64,000 nt of DNA. It comes from Roseivirga echinicomitans. GTDB taxonomy: Bacteria; Bacteroidota; Bacteroidia; Cytophagales; Cyclobacteriaceae. The position numbers were made by a program, and so were the translations under genes. Positions 44,105 through 53,508 of this stretch are shown in pieces. Numbering within the stretch: the first letter of the stretch is position 1; each line of letters begins with the position of its first letter. Location: positions 1 to 64,000 of the forward strand of contig NZ_LRDB01000003.1 of NCBI RefSeq assembly GCF_001592935.1. The letters are read 5' to 3'. Below the pieces are notes generated by a model. It saw only the letters and a program-made list of their open reading frames with translations, was not told where the DNA came from and searched no databases.

Positions 44105-44141
44105 ATTCTGCCGTCTGCAGAATTGTCTTCCTTGAGACAAT
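44105..44141. repeat. Two adjacent stem-loops
   Basis: ATTCTGC/GCAGAAT (44105-44111 and 44117-44123) and ATTGTCT/AGACAAT (44122-44128 and 44135-44141), both perfect 7-bp arms sharing two bases. TTGTCA and TGACAA outside may form a larger cruciform. It resembles a decayed intergenic repeat element. Confidence 0.6.
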
Positions 44142-44413
44142 GAATGTGCCAAGTGACAATACAAAAACGCAACTATCTATTATACAGATTATTATGGAGA
44201 AAGATAAGACAAATCAAGTCTGAACCCGCAGCATTTTCTCACGATATAAAGTGAATATCATGAAATAAACGGAATTGTATTTCAAGAAGGTAATTTGAGC
44301 GACAAATACGACAAGCATCAATTAGTCAGATGGTTATGAGGCAAACACCCTGACCTAATTAACAGCCAGAAGAAATAATTACGATATTTCGGGAAAAACA
44401 AACCTTAGCCGAA

Positions 44414-46279
44414 TCATCTTTTAATCCCTAATTTCTTCATTCTAGACTCTAGCGTGGTAGGTTTCATTCCTAAGATCTTTGCTGCACCTTTCTCTCCGCT
44501 CACTCGCCACATGACTTCATTCAAAACTTTGAGGATGTATTTCCTTTCGAAGTCTTCCAAGCTTAGCAATTCAGTTTCTGATTGCTCAGTAGTTTTGTTG
44601 GGCATCCAGCCTGCCAACTCGAGCTTTTGAGTACCGCTAATAATTACGGCCCTTTCTATTACATTTTCCAATTCCCGAATATTACCCGGCCAGTGATAGG
44701 TTTGTAGGGCCCTAATTACAGACTTTGGAATATTGACGATTCTTTTACCCAACAATGGGCCATACTTATCTACAAAATGTCTGACCAATAATGGAATATC
44801 CTCTTTGCGTTCGCGCAACGGAATACTGTAAATCGGGAATACATTCAATCGATAATAGAGGTCTGCTCTGAACCTTCCTTCTGTCACTTCCTTTTCCAGC
44901 TCACGGTTGGTAGCGGCTATAATTCGAACATTCACTTTTATGGTTTTAGTACCGCCAAGCCTTTCGAACTCGCCTTCTTGAAGCACGCGCAACAACTTCG
45001 CTTGAAGCTCAATCGGCACCTCTCCTATTTCATCTAGGAAAATGGTGCCTCCATCAGCCAGTTCGAACCTGCCGGATTTCCGCATAACGGCTCCTGTGAA
45101 AGCTCCTTTCTCATGACCAAAAAGCTCACTTTCAATTAGGTTAGCAGGAAGTGAAGCACAATTGATCTTCACCAACGGACGATTTTTTCGATTACTGATA
45201 TTATGCACTGCACGTGAAAGCAACTCCTTACCAGTGCCAGACTCACCCAAAACCAAAACTGTAGCATCCGTTTTAGCCACCTGTTCTACCTGAGTTAACA
45301 CCTGTTTAAACTTTAGACTATGGCTTATAATTTCTTCAAAGTTGTGCTCTATTTTTATCTCCTGCTGTAAGTATGTGTTTTCTGCTTCGAGTCGATCCTT
45401 CAAATCTTCGACTTCATTTAAAGCTTTCACCAGCTTTATATTTGCAGCATTACGTTCAATTTCTAGGCTTGCTCTTTCTGCCAAGGTGTTGAGTATTTGT
45501 ATTTCCTCTTCTGAAATACTCAATTCCTGATTACTGAACAGGGCCAAATTACCAATACACTCACCCGTTCTAGAAACAATAGGAAAACCGATATAGCCTA
45601 CAACCCCCTCATCTTTATAAAAATCATTCCCTACCTGACGCTTCTGGTGATAGGGCTTCTTTGTTTCGAGAATAATCTCACAAGGAGTTCCTTCCACATC
45701 GTATTCAATATTCTCTTGCAACTGACCATTTTCATAATAAGCCAAAGTCCTCAATCTAGTTTTCTCAGCACTGGTGCATTCCGTCACAATGGCCATGGTT
45801 ACGCCAAGGGCATTGGTAATATTTTCTACCAAAAGTTTGAAATAGTCCTCGCCAATGGCAGCAGTAGTGTTTTGAGTAATTGACTTTAAGAGCTTCTCCT
45901 TTCTTTTTCGTTCACTGATGTCCAGTACGAAACTGATATTGTAGGCCTGTCCCTCAAACTCAACATAATTCAAAAATATCTCAACGGGAATTTCATCACC
46001 GCTTTTCGTGAAATGGGTAGACTCTAGTGTAAACCGAGTCTCGGCAGGAAACCGTTTCCACATTTCTTGATAACTACTCTGAGTGTAATTTCTGTTGATA
46101 TCATAAATCAACATGCTTAGAAATTCGTCCTTTGTATAGCCATAATTTTGGCAGGCCGTTTCATTGGCGTATACAATTCTACCCTCACTATCCATCCAGA
46201 AAATAGAAGCCAAAGCCCGTTCGAGCGTAAAGTAGGATAGGCGAGTAAGGTCCTCTAAGCTATATTTTCGTGGTGACAT
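44414..46279 (-). CDS. Sigma54-dependent regulator with PAS and GAF domains
   Basis: A 621-residue enhancer-binding activator. Domains in order: PAS (about 15-125, [18 protein letters not shown]), GAF (about 150-290, [20 protein letters not shown]), a short coiled coil ([18 protein letters not shown]), sigma54-interaction AAA+ (about 325-555; [54 protein letters not shown]) and a Fis-type HTH ([20 protein letters not shown]). The GAFTGA loop is intact, so it can activate sigma54 polymerase. It has no receiver domain and must sense a ligand or redox signal through PAS/GAF. It is divergent from the tandem plug-domain lipoproteins. Confidence 0.95.
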   Translation of the reverse strand: MSPRKYSLEDLTRLSYFTLERALASIFWMDSEGRIVYANETACQNYGYTKDEFLSMLIYDINRNYTQSSYQEMWKRFPAETRFTLESTHFTKSGDEIPVEIFLNYVEFEGQAYNISFVLDISERKRKEKLLKSITQNTTAAIGEDYFKLLVENITNALGVTMAIVTECTSAEKTRLRTLAYYENGQLQENIEYDVEGTPCEIILETKKPYHQKRQVGNDFYKDEGVVGYIGFPIVSRTGECIGNLALFSNQELSISEEEIQILNTLAERASLEIERNAANIKLVKALNEVEDLKDRLEAENTYLQQEIKIEHNFEEIISHSLKFKQVLTQVEQVAKTDATVLVLGESGTGKELLSRAVHNISNRKNRPLVKINCASLPANLIESELFGHEKGAFTGAVMRKSGRFELADGGTIFLDEIGEVPIELQAKLLRVLQEGEFERLGGTKTIKVNVRIIAATNRELEKEVTEGRFRADLYYRLNVFPIYSIPLRERKEDIPLLVRHFVDKYGPLLGKRIVNIPKSVIRALQTYHWPGNIRELENVIERAVIISGTQKLELAGWMPNKTTEQSETELLSLEDFERKYILKVLNEVMWRVSGEKGAAKILGMKPTTLESRMKKLGIKR

Positions 46280-46411
46280 CGACGCTATTTTTCCCGAAAT
46301 ATCGTTAAAAATTCTTCACTTTACTACTCTGTTCATTAGATCAATAGAGAATCAGTCTTCACCAAACAGTATACACTCTAAAAATAATGTCTATTCATCT
46401 AAGTAGATAAG

Positions 46412-46420
46412 TAAGGGATT
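46412..46420 (+). promoter_or_regulatory. Shared upstream motif TAAGGGATT, copy 1
   Basis: Lies 47 bases before the first plug-domain lipoprotein gene. The same nine bases occur 50 bases before its paralogue. A TAAGTAGATA stretch (46400-46409) precedes it. Confidence 0.45.
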
Positions 46421-46466
46421 TCCTTTCCATTCTTGTATATTTAATTGAACAAAATTAGCCTTAACA

Positions 46467-46883
46467 ATGAAGTCCTTAATTAAAACATCCCTTGTCATGT
46501 TTCTATTCCTCTCTCTAGGAGCCTGCGCAAGCACTGCTGGGTCGAGCGGCAAAAAAGGAAAAGACTATTCCATTTACCAAACGCTTGGAGATGCCTTGCA
46601 AAGTGTTGGAAGCCTTAAAGTAACCGGTCAAGGAGGGTCGTTTACCGTCAATCTTATTGCTGGAAAGTATGCCAATTCCAATTTGGGTGCCGATCAAGGA
46701 AGCGTATTGTATGTCATTAATGGGATTGATCAAGGTAAAGATTACGGAGCCGCTTCTTCATTGGTAGTCCCAAAAGACATTATATCCATCCGCGTTTTAA
46801 ATGGCTCAGAAGCGGTCATGAAATGGGGAGACAGAGGAACAGGTGGGGTTGTTGAAATTAGGACCTCTACAGGTAATGAATAA
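46467..46883 (+). CDS. Standalone TonB-plug-domain lipoprotein, copy 1
   Basis: A 138-residue predicted lipoprotein (signal ending LGACAS, Cys at about 19). Its only domain resembles the plug of TonB-dependent receptors: DYSIYQTLGDALQSVGSLKV, VLYVINGIDQG, PKDIISIRVLNGSEAVMKWG and RGTGGVVEIRT, matching the usual YVIDG, INPNDIESIEVLKG and YGSRGANGVV phrases. There is no beta-barrel, so it cannot itself be a channel. It is paralogous to the next gene with about 70 percent similarity by eye, and is adjacent to a divergent sigma54-type regulator. The role is unknown. Confidence 0.82.
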   Translation: MKSLIKTSLVMFLFLSLGACASTAGSSGKKGKDYSIYQTLGDALQSVGSLKVTGQGGSFTVNLIAGKYANSNLGADQGSVLYVINGIDQGKDYGAASSLVVPKDIISIRVLNGSEAVMKWGDRGTGGVVEIRTSTGNE

Positions 46884-46971
46884 CTATTGTAACCTTTGTT
46901 TCAAACATTGATTTTCTTCCAAAAAAACACGCTATTACTGATCCGAAAAACCGAATCAAGTATTTGTTATA

Positions 46972-46980
46972 TAAGGGATT
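46972..46980 (+). promoter_or_regulatory. Shared upstream motif TAAGGGATT, copy 2
   Basis: Nine-base match to 46412-46420, 50 bases before the second plug-domain gene. Both upstream regions also end in CCTTAAC near the ATG, as expected from duplication including the promoter. Confidence 0.45.
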
Positions 46981-47029
46981 ACCATAAGTACATTGTTCCT
47001 TTATTAAGCAATCAACCTTAACTTTTATT

Positions 47030-47461
47030 ATGAAGTACCTTACCAAAACAATTGTCATTTTTTCAATTCTGCTTTTTGGCTCCTCTTGTGCAAAGAATAT
47101 GCAGAACTCGAGAACCAGAGCTCCTGAAAAAGACTACTCCATCTATCAAACATTAGGAGACGCTTTACAGAGTATCGGGACACTGAAAGTAACTGGGCAA
47201 GGCGGAATGTATACCGTAAACCTAATAGCAGGTAGGTATGCCAACTCAAACCTTATGTCGAACCCAGGAAGTGTGCTGTATGTCATTAATGGTATTGACC
47301 GAAGTAAAGACTATGGAGCAGCTTCCTCTTTGGTTACCCCTAAAGACATTATCTCCATAAGAGTGCTCAATGGGCCTGAAGCAGTAATGAGATGGGGTGA
47401 ACGTGGAACAGGTGGCGTAGTACTTATAACAACCAAAGAAAAAGAACCGGACAATACTTAG
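47030..47461 (+). CDS. Standalone TonB-plug-domain lipoprotein, copy 2
   Basis: A 143-residue paralogue of the previous gene (signal ending GSSCA, Cys at about 21). It shares DYSIYQTLGDALQS, KVTGQGG, VNLIAG, YANSNL, GSVLYVINGID, KDYGAASSLV, PKDIISIRVLNG, EAVM and WGERGTGGVV, with differences mainly near the ends (C-terminus VLITTKEKEPDNT). The conservation of the plug core in both copies suggests selection. No TonB box is seen at the N-terminus, unlike true receptors. Confidence 0.82.
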   Translation: MKYLTKTIVIFSILLFGSSCAKNMQNSRTRAPEKDYSIYQTLGDALQSIGTLKVTGQGGMYTVNLIAGRYANSNLMSNPGSVLYVINGIDRSKDYGAASSLVTPKDIISIRVLNGPEAVMRWGERGTGGVVLITTKEKEPDNT

Positions 47462-47481
47462 CAAACCTATTGTTTCACAAA

Positions 47482-47501
47482 TTGAATTGTCTTCAATTCA
47501 A
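47482..47501. repeat. 8-bp perfect inverted repeat downstream of plug-domain genes
   Basis: TTGAATTG (47482-47489) and CAATTCAA (47494-47501) flank TCTT. No T run follows, so it is at best a weak terminator. A 12-mer CTAAATGCGTAA at 47510-47521 is repeated at 48064-48075, flanking the YHS gene. Confidence 0.6.
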
Positions 47502-47579
47502 CACTTTGACTAAATGCGTAAGTAGATATAACAACTACTGAGTTGTTACTCGCGTAATCTTGACAATCGAAAAAGTGTC

Positions 47580-48047
47580 ATGAAAAACTCTAAATATATA
47601 ATATTGCTGGTCATCTGCATTTATGCTACCCATGCTCTAAATGCGCAAGACGTTAAAACCAAAGATTATAATCTAGAAAATGGTTTGGCCATACAAGGTT
47701 ATGACCCCGTAGCCTACTTTACAGAAAATAAAGCTGTTGAAGGCACTAAAAACATTTCATCAAGGCATAACGGTGTCACCTATTATTTTGCCAACATGAA
47801 ACACAAAACAATGTTTGATGTCGATCCATCAAAGTACGAGCCCGCTTATGGAGGGTATTGCGCCTATGCGATGGCCTTTGGCGATAAAGTGAAAATTGAT
47901 CCTGAAACCTTCAAAATTAAGAATGATCGCCTTTTCCTTTTCTATAATTTCAGGTTCAACAATACATTAAAAGACTGGAACCAAGACGAGGGTAATTTAT
48001 TTAATAAGGCCGAGAGTGAATGGCGAAAAATAATTTCCATAAAATAA
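47580..48047 (+). CDS. Secreted YHS-domain protein
   Basis: A 155-residue protein with a signal peptide (about 1-22, ending ALNAQ) and one YHS-type domain: LAIQGYDPVAYFTENKAVEG followed by GVTYYFANMKHKTMFDVDPSKYEPAYGGYC. YHS domains occur in metal-transport and heavy-metal ATPase proteins, and GYDPVAYF plus YGGYCA is the common secreted form. The role may be metal binding. A 12-mer CTAAATGCGTAA flanks it on both sides (47510 and 48064). Confidence 0.85.
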   Translation: MKNSKYIILLVICIYATHALNAQDVKTKDYNLENGLAIQGYDPVAYFTENKAVEGTKNISSRHNGVTYYFANMKHKTMFDVDPSKYEPAYGGYCAYAMAFGDKVKIDPETFKIKNDRLFLFYNFRFNNTLKDWNQDEGNLFNKAESEWRKIISIK

Positions 48048-48117
48048 TATCCTTACTTCTCAGCTAAATGCGTAACTTATTTGGGTTTTAGCAGGCCTAC
48101 ATAATTGAATATTTTGG

Positions 48118-48125
48118 TAACTTTG
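48118..48125 (+). promoter_or_regulatory. -7 box for DinB-family gene
   Basis: TAACTTTG fits TAnnTTTG, 33 bases before the ATG at 48159. No TTG is found at the correct -33 spacing. Confidence 0.4.
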
Positions 48126-48158
48126 TCCATTAGTGACCTAAATTATAATACACTTTAA

Positions 48159-48674
48159 ATGCAGTTACAGCAAATTTCGGTTGAAATACTCAACCAGCTC
48201 ATTACGATCTCAAATCAATTAAAAGATAATGAGTTTAGGTCTCCTTTGAATATTCTATCTAAGAATTCTATCGGGAAACACATTAGGCACATTATCGAAT
48301 TTTATGATCTAATGATGGTAGGTCACACCACGGGAAAGGTAGATTACGATAAGCGTTCACACGATAAAGTACTTGAAGAGAATAGGGTTTTGGCCATTGA
48401 GAAAATGAATACATTAGGTCAAGAAATCATGGCCATTTCAATAGACCAGCCCATCACCATGTCTGCCAATTACTCTCTAGATGGAAACGACCCTGTAACC
48501 ATTAATACTACTCTATTTAGAGAACTGCAATACAATATCGAGCATGCGGTTCATCATATGGCCATTATTAAAATAGCTTTGCTAAATGCCTTTGCTGAAG
48601 TGAGAATTCCAGAAAGCTTTGGCGTAGCTTATTCTACCATAAAATATCAGAGAGACTCTGAATGTGCACAGTAA
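48159..48674 (+). CDS. DinB-like four-helix metalloprotein
   Basis: A 171-residue DinB-superfamily protein. The metal-binding histidines are in SIGKHIRHIIEFYD (near 50) and in the C-terminal NIEHAVHHMAIIKIAL (near 132). Members include bacillithiol- or mycothiol-dependent transferases; since this organism carries YpdA, a bacillithiol S-transferase-like role is conceivable but unproven. Its 3' end overlaps the NRDE gene by 13 bases, so the two are co-translated. Confidence 0.82.
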   Translation: MQLQQISVEILNQLITISNQLKDNEFRSPLNILSKNSIGKHIRHIIEFYDLMMVGHTTGKVDYDKRSHDKVLEENRVLAIEKMNTLGQEIMAISIDQPITMSANYSLDGNDPVTINTTLFRELQYNIEHAVHHMAIIKIALLNAFAEVRIPESFGVAYSTIKYQRDSECAQ

Positions 48675-49348
48675 CCTTCCTTCCTAAGGGAAAATCCTCC
48701 TACATTTTAACTTCTAACCGGGACGAAACGCCTAAGCGAGCTGCTTTGGCTCCAGAAGCTTATACAGCTCACGGTAAAGAAGTATTCTTTCCTAAAGATC
48801 CGCTTGCTGGAGGAACTTGGGTAGCCACGGACAAGCAACAATTCACGCTGTGTTTGCTGAATGGCGCTTTCGAAAAACACCATCACAAACCACCCTACAA
48901 GCTGAGTCGTGGCATTATGCTACTTGATTTTTTCAAGTATAACAATATTCAAAGTTTTGTAGAGCAGTACGACTTCAGCGGAATTGAGCCCTTCACCCTA
49001 ATTCTCATTGAAAGCAACAATAGCCTGAGCGCTACTGAGCTAGTGTGGGACGAAATGAAGCTATATGTCAGGTCTTTGGATGTAACTCAGCCTCAGATAT
49101 GGAGTTCCAGTACGCTTTACCCTGAAGCGGTGAGAGCGGAAAGAAAACACTGGTTTAAACTGTGGCTCGAAGCGCACGATAAGTTTCAACAAAATGAAAT
49201 TATCGACTTCCATAAAACAGGTGGCAAAGGGGATGAATGGAATGACTTTGTAATGAACCGAGAGGGCAAAGTGCAGACGGTGAGCGTTACCTCTATTGAG
49301 AAAAACACAGACTACTACACCATGGTGTATGAAGACTTAATCAGCTAA
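48662..49348 (+). CDS. NRDE/TANGO2-like protein
   Basis: A 228-residue protein starting MCTVTFLP with SNRDE at about 18-22 and GGTWVATDKQ near 52, the signatures of the NRDE family related to human TANGO2. The exposed Cys2 after removal of Met resembles an N-terminal nucleophile, suggesting Ntn-hydrolase ancestry. Function in bacteria is not settled. It overlaps the DinB-like gene by 13 bases and, at its 3' end, the convergent membrane-protein gene by four bases. Confidence 0.85.
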   Translation: MCTVTFLPKGKSSYILTSNRDETPKRAALAPEAYTAHGKEVFFPKDPLAGGTWVATDKQQFTLCLLNGAFEKHHHKPPYKLSRGIMLLDFFKYNNIQSFVEQYDFSGIEPFTLILIESNNSLSATELVWDEMKLYVRSLDVTQPQIWSSSTLYPEAVRAERKHWFKLWLEAHDKFQQNEIIDFHKTGGKGDEWNDFVMNREGKVQTVSVTSIEKNTDYYTMVYEDLIS

Positions 49349-49554
49349 ACCTCCAGCTTTTTAGCTTTCCTTCTCAGTATTCGAATCCCAAAGAAAAGCA
49401 GACCAACATAAAGAATTATGGTAAATACCTTAATGGGTAAATTCCACAACCTTTCGAACAGTTCTATTTCTATTGTTCCAATAACAAAAAAGACAAGCCC
49501 CCCTGTAAGAATACCCAGCACCATCAAAAAGCAACCTAAGGCTTTCATTTGCAT
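49345..49554 (-). CDS. Small hypothetical two-helix membrane protein
   Basis: The frame runs from 49578, but that start lies inside the nrdA terminator stem. The ATG at 49554 gives 69 residues (MQMKALGCFLMVLGILTGG...). It has two hydrophobic segments (about 5-25 and 38-57) and a basic C-terminus (RRKAKKLEV). It is convergent with the NRDE gene, overlapping its stop by four bases. No family recognised. Real-gene status rests on the hydrophobic pattern and position. Confidence 0.5.
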   Translation of the reverse strand: MQMKALGCFLMVLGILTGGLVFFVIGTIEIELFERLWNLPIKVFTIILYVGLLFFGIRILRRKAKKLEV

Positions 49555-49576
49555 TTTGTTAGCCAATGAAAGACAC

Positions 49577-49610
49577 AAAAAAAGCCTTCACATTGCTGTG
49601 AAGGCTTTTT
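49577..49610 (-). terminator. Terminator of nrdA
   Basis: Minus-strand hairpin GCCTTCACA with its complement TGTGAAGGC around a 4-base loop (49593-49596), followed by seven T residues on the minus strand. Confidence 0.92.
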
Positions 49611-49630
49611 GTTAGTAGTAAAAATTCTTA

Positions 49631-52000
49631 TCAACTACCACAAGCTTCGCAATCATCTGGATTATCGATGGAGCAAGCCATATCGGCTGCTTTTTGTTCG
49701 ATTTGCGCTGCCGTTGGTGTAGCGGCTGATGCCTTGTCTACCGTAAACTGAATAGCATCGGCTGCTGCTCTTGATCTCAAGTAGTACATTCCCGTTTTCA
49801 AGCCTTTCTTCCAAGCATAGAAATGCATAGAAGTCATTTTTCCGAAATTCGGATCTTGAATGTGAATGTTCAAACTCTGAGACTGACAGATAAATGCTCC
49901 TCTATCGGCAGACATTTCGATAATACTCTTTTGAGAAATTTCCCAAACTGTTTTATAAAGCTCTTTGATGTGCTGAGGAATTTCAGGTATGGCCTGAATA
50001 GATCCTTTTGCACCAATCAGCTTATTCTTCATGTTATCATTCCACAAGCCTAGCTCGATCAAGTCTTTCATTAAGTGTTTGTTCACAATAATGAATTCAC
50101 CAGATAAGGTTCTTCTTGTATAAATGTTTGAAGTATAAGGCTCAAAGCATTCGTTATTTCCTAGAATCTGAGAAGTTGAAGCCGTAGGCATTGGCGCTAC
50201 CAACAAAGAGTTTCTCACTCCGTGTTTCTTCACTTCTTTTTTCAAGTTATCCCAATCCCAAAGACCAGAATCTGGAGTAACACCCCACATATCATACTGG
50301 AAAATTCCTTTTGATACTGGTGAACCTTTGAACGTTTCATAAGGACCTTCCACTTTCGCCAAATCCTTAGAAGCCGTCATGGCTGCAAAGTAGATGGTTT
50401 CAAAAATATCCTTGTTCAATTGGCGTGCTTCAGGAGAATCGAATGGCATTCTCATTAAGATAAATGCATCGGCCAAACCTTGTACCCCCAAACCAATTGG
50501 TCTGTGGCGCATGTTCGAATTCTTGGCTTCTACAACAGGGTAATAATTTACATCGATTACCTTGTTCAAGTTCATCGTTGCTACATAAGTAACATTATAC
50601 AAAGTCTCGAAGTCGTACTTACCAGTTTCTTCGTTTACGAATTTCGGCAAAGCCAAAGAAGCAAGGTTACAAACAGCCACCTCGTCTGGAGCAGTATATT
50701 CTATAATTTCAGTACATAAGTTGGATGACTTGATTGTACCTAAATTTTTCTGATTTGATTTTTTGTTGGCCGCATCCTTATACAACATATAAGGTGTGCC
50801 CGTTTCAATCTGAGATTCCAATACTTCGAACCAAAGGTCTTGTGCTTTTACCGTTTTACGGCCTTTACCTTCGCGCTCATATTTCTCATACAGTCTTTCA
50901 AACTCTTCTCCATAACAATCAGCCAAACCTGGCGCTTCGTTAGGACAGAAAAGTGTCCAGTCTTCATTGTTCTCAACTCTTCTCATGAAGAGATCAGAAA
51001 TCCAAAGTGCGTAAAATAAATCTCTAGCCCGTAGTTCTTCTTTTCCGTGGTTCTTTTTCAAGTCAAGGAAATCGAAGATATCAGCATGCCAAGGTTCCAT
51101 ATAAATAGCAAAAGACCCCTTTCTTTTCCCACCACCTTGATCTACATAACGAGCCGTCATGTCAAAGTTTCTCAACATTGGCACTATACCATTGGAAACC
51201 CCTCCAGTTCCTTTGATATATGACCCTTTTGCTCTCACATTATGAATGCTAAGCCCAATACCACCCGCTGACTGTGATATTTTTGCAGTTTGCTTAAGCG
51301 TATCGTAAATACCATCAATACTATCATCTTTCATTGTTAGTAGAAAGCAAGATGATAGTTGTGGTTTTGGCGTACCTGCATTAAATAATGTAGGCGTGGC
51401 ATGTGTAAACCATTTCTCTGAAAGTAGATTGTAGGTTTCGATTGCCTTTTCAATGTCTTCTCCGTGAATACCCACCGCTACTCTCATGAGCATGTGCTGT
51501 GGACGTTCAACGATTTTACCATCGATTTTCATTAAGTACGAACGCTCCAAGGTTTTGTAACCGAAGTAATCGTAGCTAAAATCTCTATCGTAGATAATAG
51601 TGGAATCTAGTGTTGCAGCATGTGCTTTCACTATTCCGTAAGTTTCTTTCGATACCAGTGGTGCATTTTCACCTGTTTTAGGGTCTACATAAGTATAGAG
51701 CCTCTTCATCGTGTTTGAAAATGACTTACTGGTGGTTTTGTGCAAATTGCTAATGGCAATTCTTGCCGCAAGCTTCGCATAATCGGGGTGTTTCACGGTC
51801 ATAGTGGCCGCAATTTCAGCTGCTAGATTATCCAGGTCTAGTGTGCTTACTCCGTCATACAATCCTTCAATTACTTTCTTGGCCACTTCCACAGGCTCAA
51901 CAAAAGCGGGATCTAATCCGTAGGATAGTTTGTCTATCCTGGCAGTGATCTTGTCGAACTTTACCGACTCGTGTCTGCCATCTCTTTTTACTACTAACAT
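49631..52000 (-). CDS. nrdA: Ribonucleotide reductase class I, alpha subunit
   Basis: A 789-residue large subunit. An N-terminal ATP-cone (about 1-90, [20 protein letters not shown]) provides allosteric control. The catalytic barrel includes [23 protein letters not shown] and [13 protein letters not shown], with [20 protein letters not shown] near residue 595. The redox-active C-terminal tail is DDCEACGS, a CxxC as expected for thioredoxin or glutaredoxin reduction. It follows nrdB after 34 bases in the same leftward operon and ends at a strong terminator. Confidence 0.96.
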   Translation of the reverse strand: MLVVKRDGRHESVKFDKITARIDKLSYGLDPAFVEPVEVAKKVIEGLYDGVSTLDLDNLAAEIAATMTVKHPDYAKLAARIAISNLHKTTSKSFSNTMKRLYTYVDPKTGENAPLVSKETYGIVKAHAATLDSTIIYDRDFSYDYFGYKTLERSYLMKIDGKIVERPQHMLMRVAVGIHGEDIEKAIETYNLLSEKWFTHATPTLFNAGTPKPQLSSCFLLTMKDDSIDGIYDTLKQTAKISQSAGGIGLSIHNVRAKGSYIKGTGGVSNGIVPMLRNFDMTARYVDQGGGKRKGSFAIYMEPWHADIFDFLDLKKNHGKEELRARDLFYALWISDLFMRRVENNEDWTLFCPNEAPGLADCYGEEFERLYEKYEREGKGRKTVKAQDLWFEVLESQIETGTPYMLYKDAANKKSNQKNLGTIKSSNLCTEIIEYTAPDEVAVCNLASLALPKFVNEETGKYDFETLYNVTYVATMNLNKVIDVNYYPVVEAKNSNMRHRPIGLGVQGLADAFILMRMPFDSPEARQLNKDIFETIYFAAMTASKDLAKVEGPYETFKGSPVSKGIFQYDMWGVTPDSGLWDWDNLKKEVKKHGVRNSLLVAPMPTASTSQILGNNECFEPYTSNIYTRRTLSGEFIIVNKHLMKDLIELGLWNDNMKNKLIGAKGSIQAIPEIPQHIKELYKTVWEISQKSIIEMSADRGAFICQSQSLNIHIQDPNFGKMTSMHFYAWKKGLKTGMYYLRSRAAADAIQFTVDKASAATPTAAQIEQKAADMACSIDNPDDCEACGS

Positions 52001-52034
52001 ATTTGGGGTTTTTGGGGGTGTTTATAAATATAAA

Positions 52035-53033
52035 CTAAAAATCTTCATCCATACTAAATTTGTGCGCATCCGGATCGTCACCTTCCTTCATCACGCCAGC
52101 TTTTTGGTATTCACCTACTCTTCTTTCGAAGAAGTTGGTTTTACCTTGAAGTGAAATCATTTCCATGAAATCAAAAGGATTGGTGGAATTGTATTCTTTT
52201 TCGCATTCCAATTCCATCAATAGTCGATCAGCAACAAACTCTAAGTATTGAGTCATTAAATCGGAGTTCATACCGATCAGACGCGCAGGAAGAGATTCCG
52301 TAATAAATTCTCTTTCTATATCCAATGCCTCAATTATAATCTCTCTAATTCTTTCTTTCGGCACCTTATTAATCAAATGCTGATTATGGAGGTGACAGGC
52401 AAAATCACAATGCAAACCCTCATCACGAGAGATGAGTTCATTGGAAAACGTAAGCCCTGGCATTAACCCTCTTTTTCTTAACCAGAAAAGCGAACAGAAG
52501 CTACCAGAGAAGAAAATCCCTTCTACAGCAGCAAAAGCAATAAGCCTTTCTCCAAAAGATGGGGACTCAATCCATTTCAAAGCCCATTCTGCCTTCATCT
52601 TAATGGCATCAAAGGTTTCAATGGCATGAAAAAGTTCATCGGCCTCTTTTGGATTCTTTATATAGGTGTCAATTAAAAGCGAATAGGTTTCTGAATGGAT
52701 ATTCTCCATCATAATTTGAAAACCGTAGAAAAACTTCGCCTCGGTATACTGAACCTCATTGATAAAGTTCTCCGCCAAGTTCTCATTCACGATACCATCA
52801 GAAGCAGCGAAAAATGCAAGCACGTGTTTAATGAAATAACGTTCGTCATCATTTAACTTATTCTCCCAATCGGTTAAGTCTTGATGCAAATCTATTTCTT
52901 CAGCAGTCCACATACTGGCTTCTGCTTTTTTATAGTAACCCCAGATGTCATCATGCTTGATTGGAAAAAGCACAAATCTGTCCTTGTTCTCTTTCAATAA
53001 TGGTTCTTCTGTTATCGCCTTTCGCTCACTCAT
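52035..53033 (-). CDS. nrdB: Ribonucleotide reductase class I, beta subunit
   Basis: A 332-residue di-iron small subunit. The sequence [19 protein letters not shown] includes iron ligands and the radical tyrosine in the arrangement seen in eukaryotic-type R2 proteins, closer to those than to the E. coli NrdB pattern. Other ligands lie in [10 protein letters not shown] and [14 protein letters not shown]. The C-terminus [16 protein letters not shown] ends with the acidic-aromatic tail that docks to NrdA. It precedes nrdA in the same operon. Its leader has an unusual hairpin (53075-53098). Confidence 0.95.
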   Translation of the reverse strand: MSERKAITEEPLLKENKDRFVLFPIKHDDIWGYYKKAEASMWTAEEIDLHQDLTDWENKLNDDERYFIKHVLAFFAASDGIVNENLAENFINEVQYTEAKFFYGFQIMMENIHSETYSLLIDTYIKNPKEADELFHAIETFDAIKMKAEWALKWIESPSFGERLIAFAAVEGIFFSGSFCSLFWLRKRGLMPGLTFSNELISRDEGLHCDFACHLHNQHLINKVPKERIREIIIEALDIEREFITESLPARLIGMNSDLMTQYLEFVADRLLMELECEKEYNSTNPFDFMEMISLQGKTNFFERRVGEYQKAGVMKEGDDPDAHKFSMDEDF

Positions 53034-53074
53034 CTTTCGATATCGGTTTTATTCTTTAAATAAAAAGATTACGC

Positions 53075-53105
53075 TGCGTCATTTTTTTGTCTGACGCATT
53101 TTTTT
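53075..53105. promoter_or_regulatory. Inverted repeat TGCGTCA/TGACGCA in the nrdB leader
   Basis: TGCGTCA (53075-53081) and TGACGCA (53092-53098) flank a T-rich 10-base loop, and a further T run follows. On the plus strand it looks like a terminator; on the minus strand it lies about 50 bases before the nrdB ATG and could be an operator or leader hairpin. Confidence 0.5.
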
Positions 53106-53472
53106 ATCCTCGGGCATCACCTTGGGATAGTATTCCTATACAGTATAAGGTACTTCTGCTATAAGTGTCTGACATTCTTGGGAATGAGACTTTAACAGAA
53201 AGATAGGTTGTTGTTTTGGGGTCGTAACCTGAAACAAATATTACACAAAACTGCGTAAAAATCAACGTGATTTTTATGATTATTTTTCATATGTAGCACC
53301 TTCAATATGATCACATAAATAACTGTATAATAACAAATTATATATTTTAATATAATCCATAACTTATACTTGTATTCCCCGCAATTGAAGATGAAAAAAA
53401 AAGAAAATTTAATATTGCAAAAACTCTTGCATTTATGATTTGGTTTTGGTTTGGATTTAGAAATCAAACTGT

Positions 53473-53480
53473 TATCTTTG
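53473..53480 (+). promoter_or_regulatory. Bacteroidota promoter of rplU-rpmA
   Basis: TATCTTTG with TTG at 53451-53453 (19-bp spacer) is a near-ideal promoter. It lies 28 bases before the rplU ATG. Confidence 0.75.
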
Positions 53481-53508
53481 CATTCCGTTTTTGAAAAGAT
53501 TCAAATTA

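Larger units (their letters stand above)
44027..44413. other. Intergenic gap between ATP-grasp and sigma54 regulator genes
   Basis: The 387-base gap holds a near-consensus minus-strand box TATCTTTC (44036-44043), a double stem-loop at 44105-44141 and no credible coding frame after 44142. The region 44160-44413 shows nothing recognisable. Confidence 0.55.
53034..53508. other. Long AT-rich divergent intergenic region
   Basis: 475 bases between nrdB (leftward) and rplU (rightward). It contains the nrdB leader hairpin near 53075-53105, a weak palindrome TATACAGTATA (53137-53147) and the rplU promoter near 53451-53480. The rest is very AT-rich. A 91-codon minus-strand frame at 53192-53467 looks spurious. 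Confidence 0.7.

Noticed and set aside
44027-44164. Upstream 46-codon extension of the ATP-grasp gene
   Set aside because: The extension is Cys/Gln-rich without family similarity and crosses a promoter-like box; the ATG at 44026 is preferred.
46280-46466. Possible -24/-12 sigma54 promoter upstream of the plug-domain gene
   Set aside because: No GG and GC pair with 10-base spacing was found; only the TAAGGGATT motif is shared.
53137-53147. NrdR box candidate TATACAGTATA
   Set aside because: Only five-base arms and no second box at the usual spacing; not convincing.
53192-53467. 91-codon minus-strand frame in the nrdB-rplU gap
   Set aside because: Very AT-rich, poly-Lys/Asn/Ile composition, no recognisable start context, and it overlaps the rplU promoter region. 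Likely non-coding.
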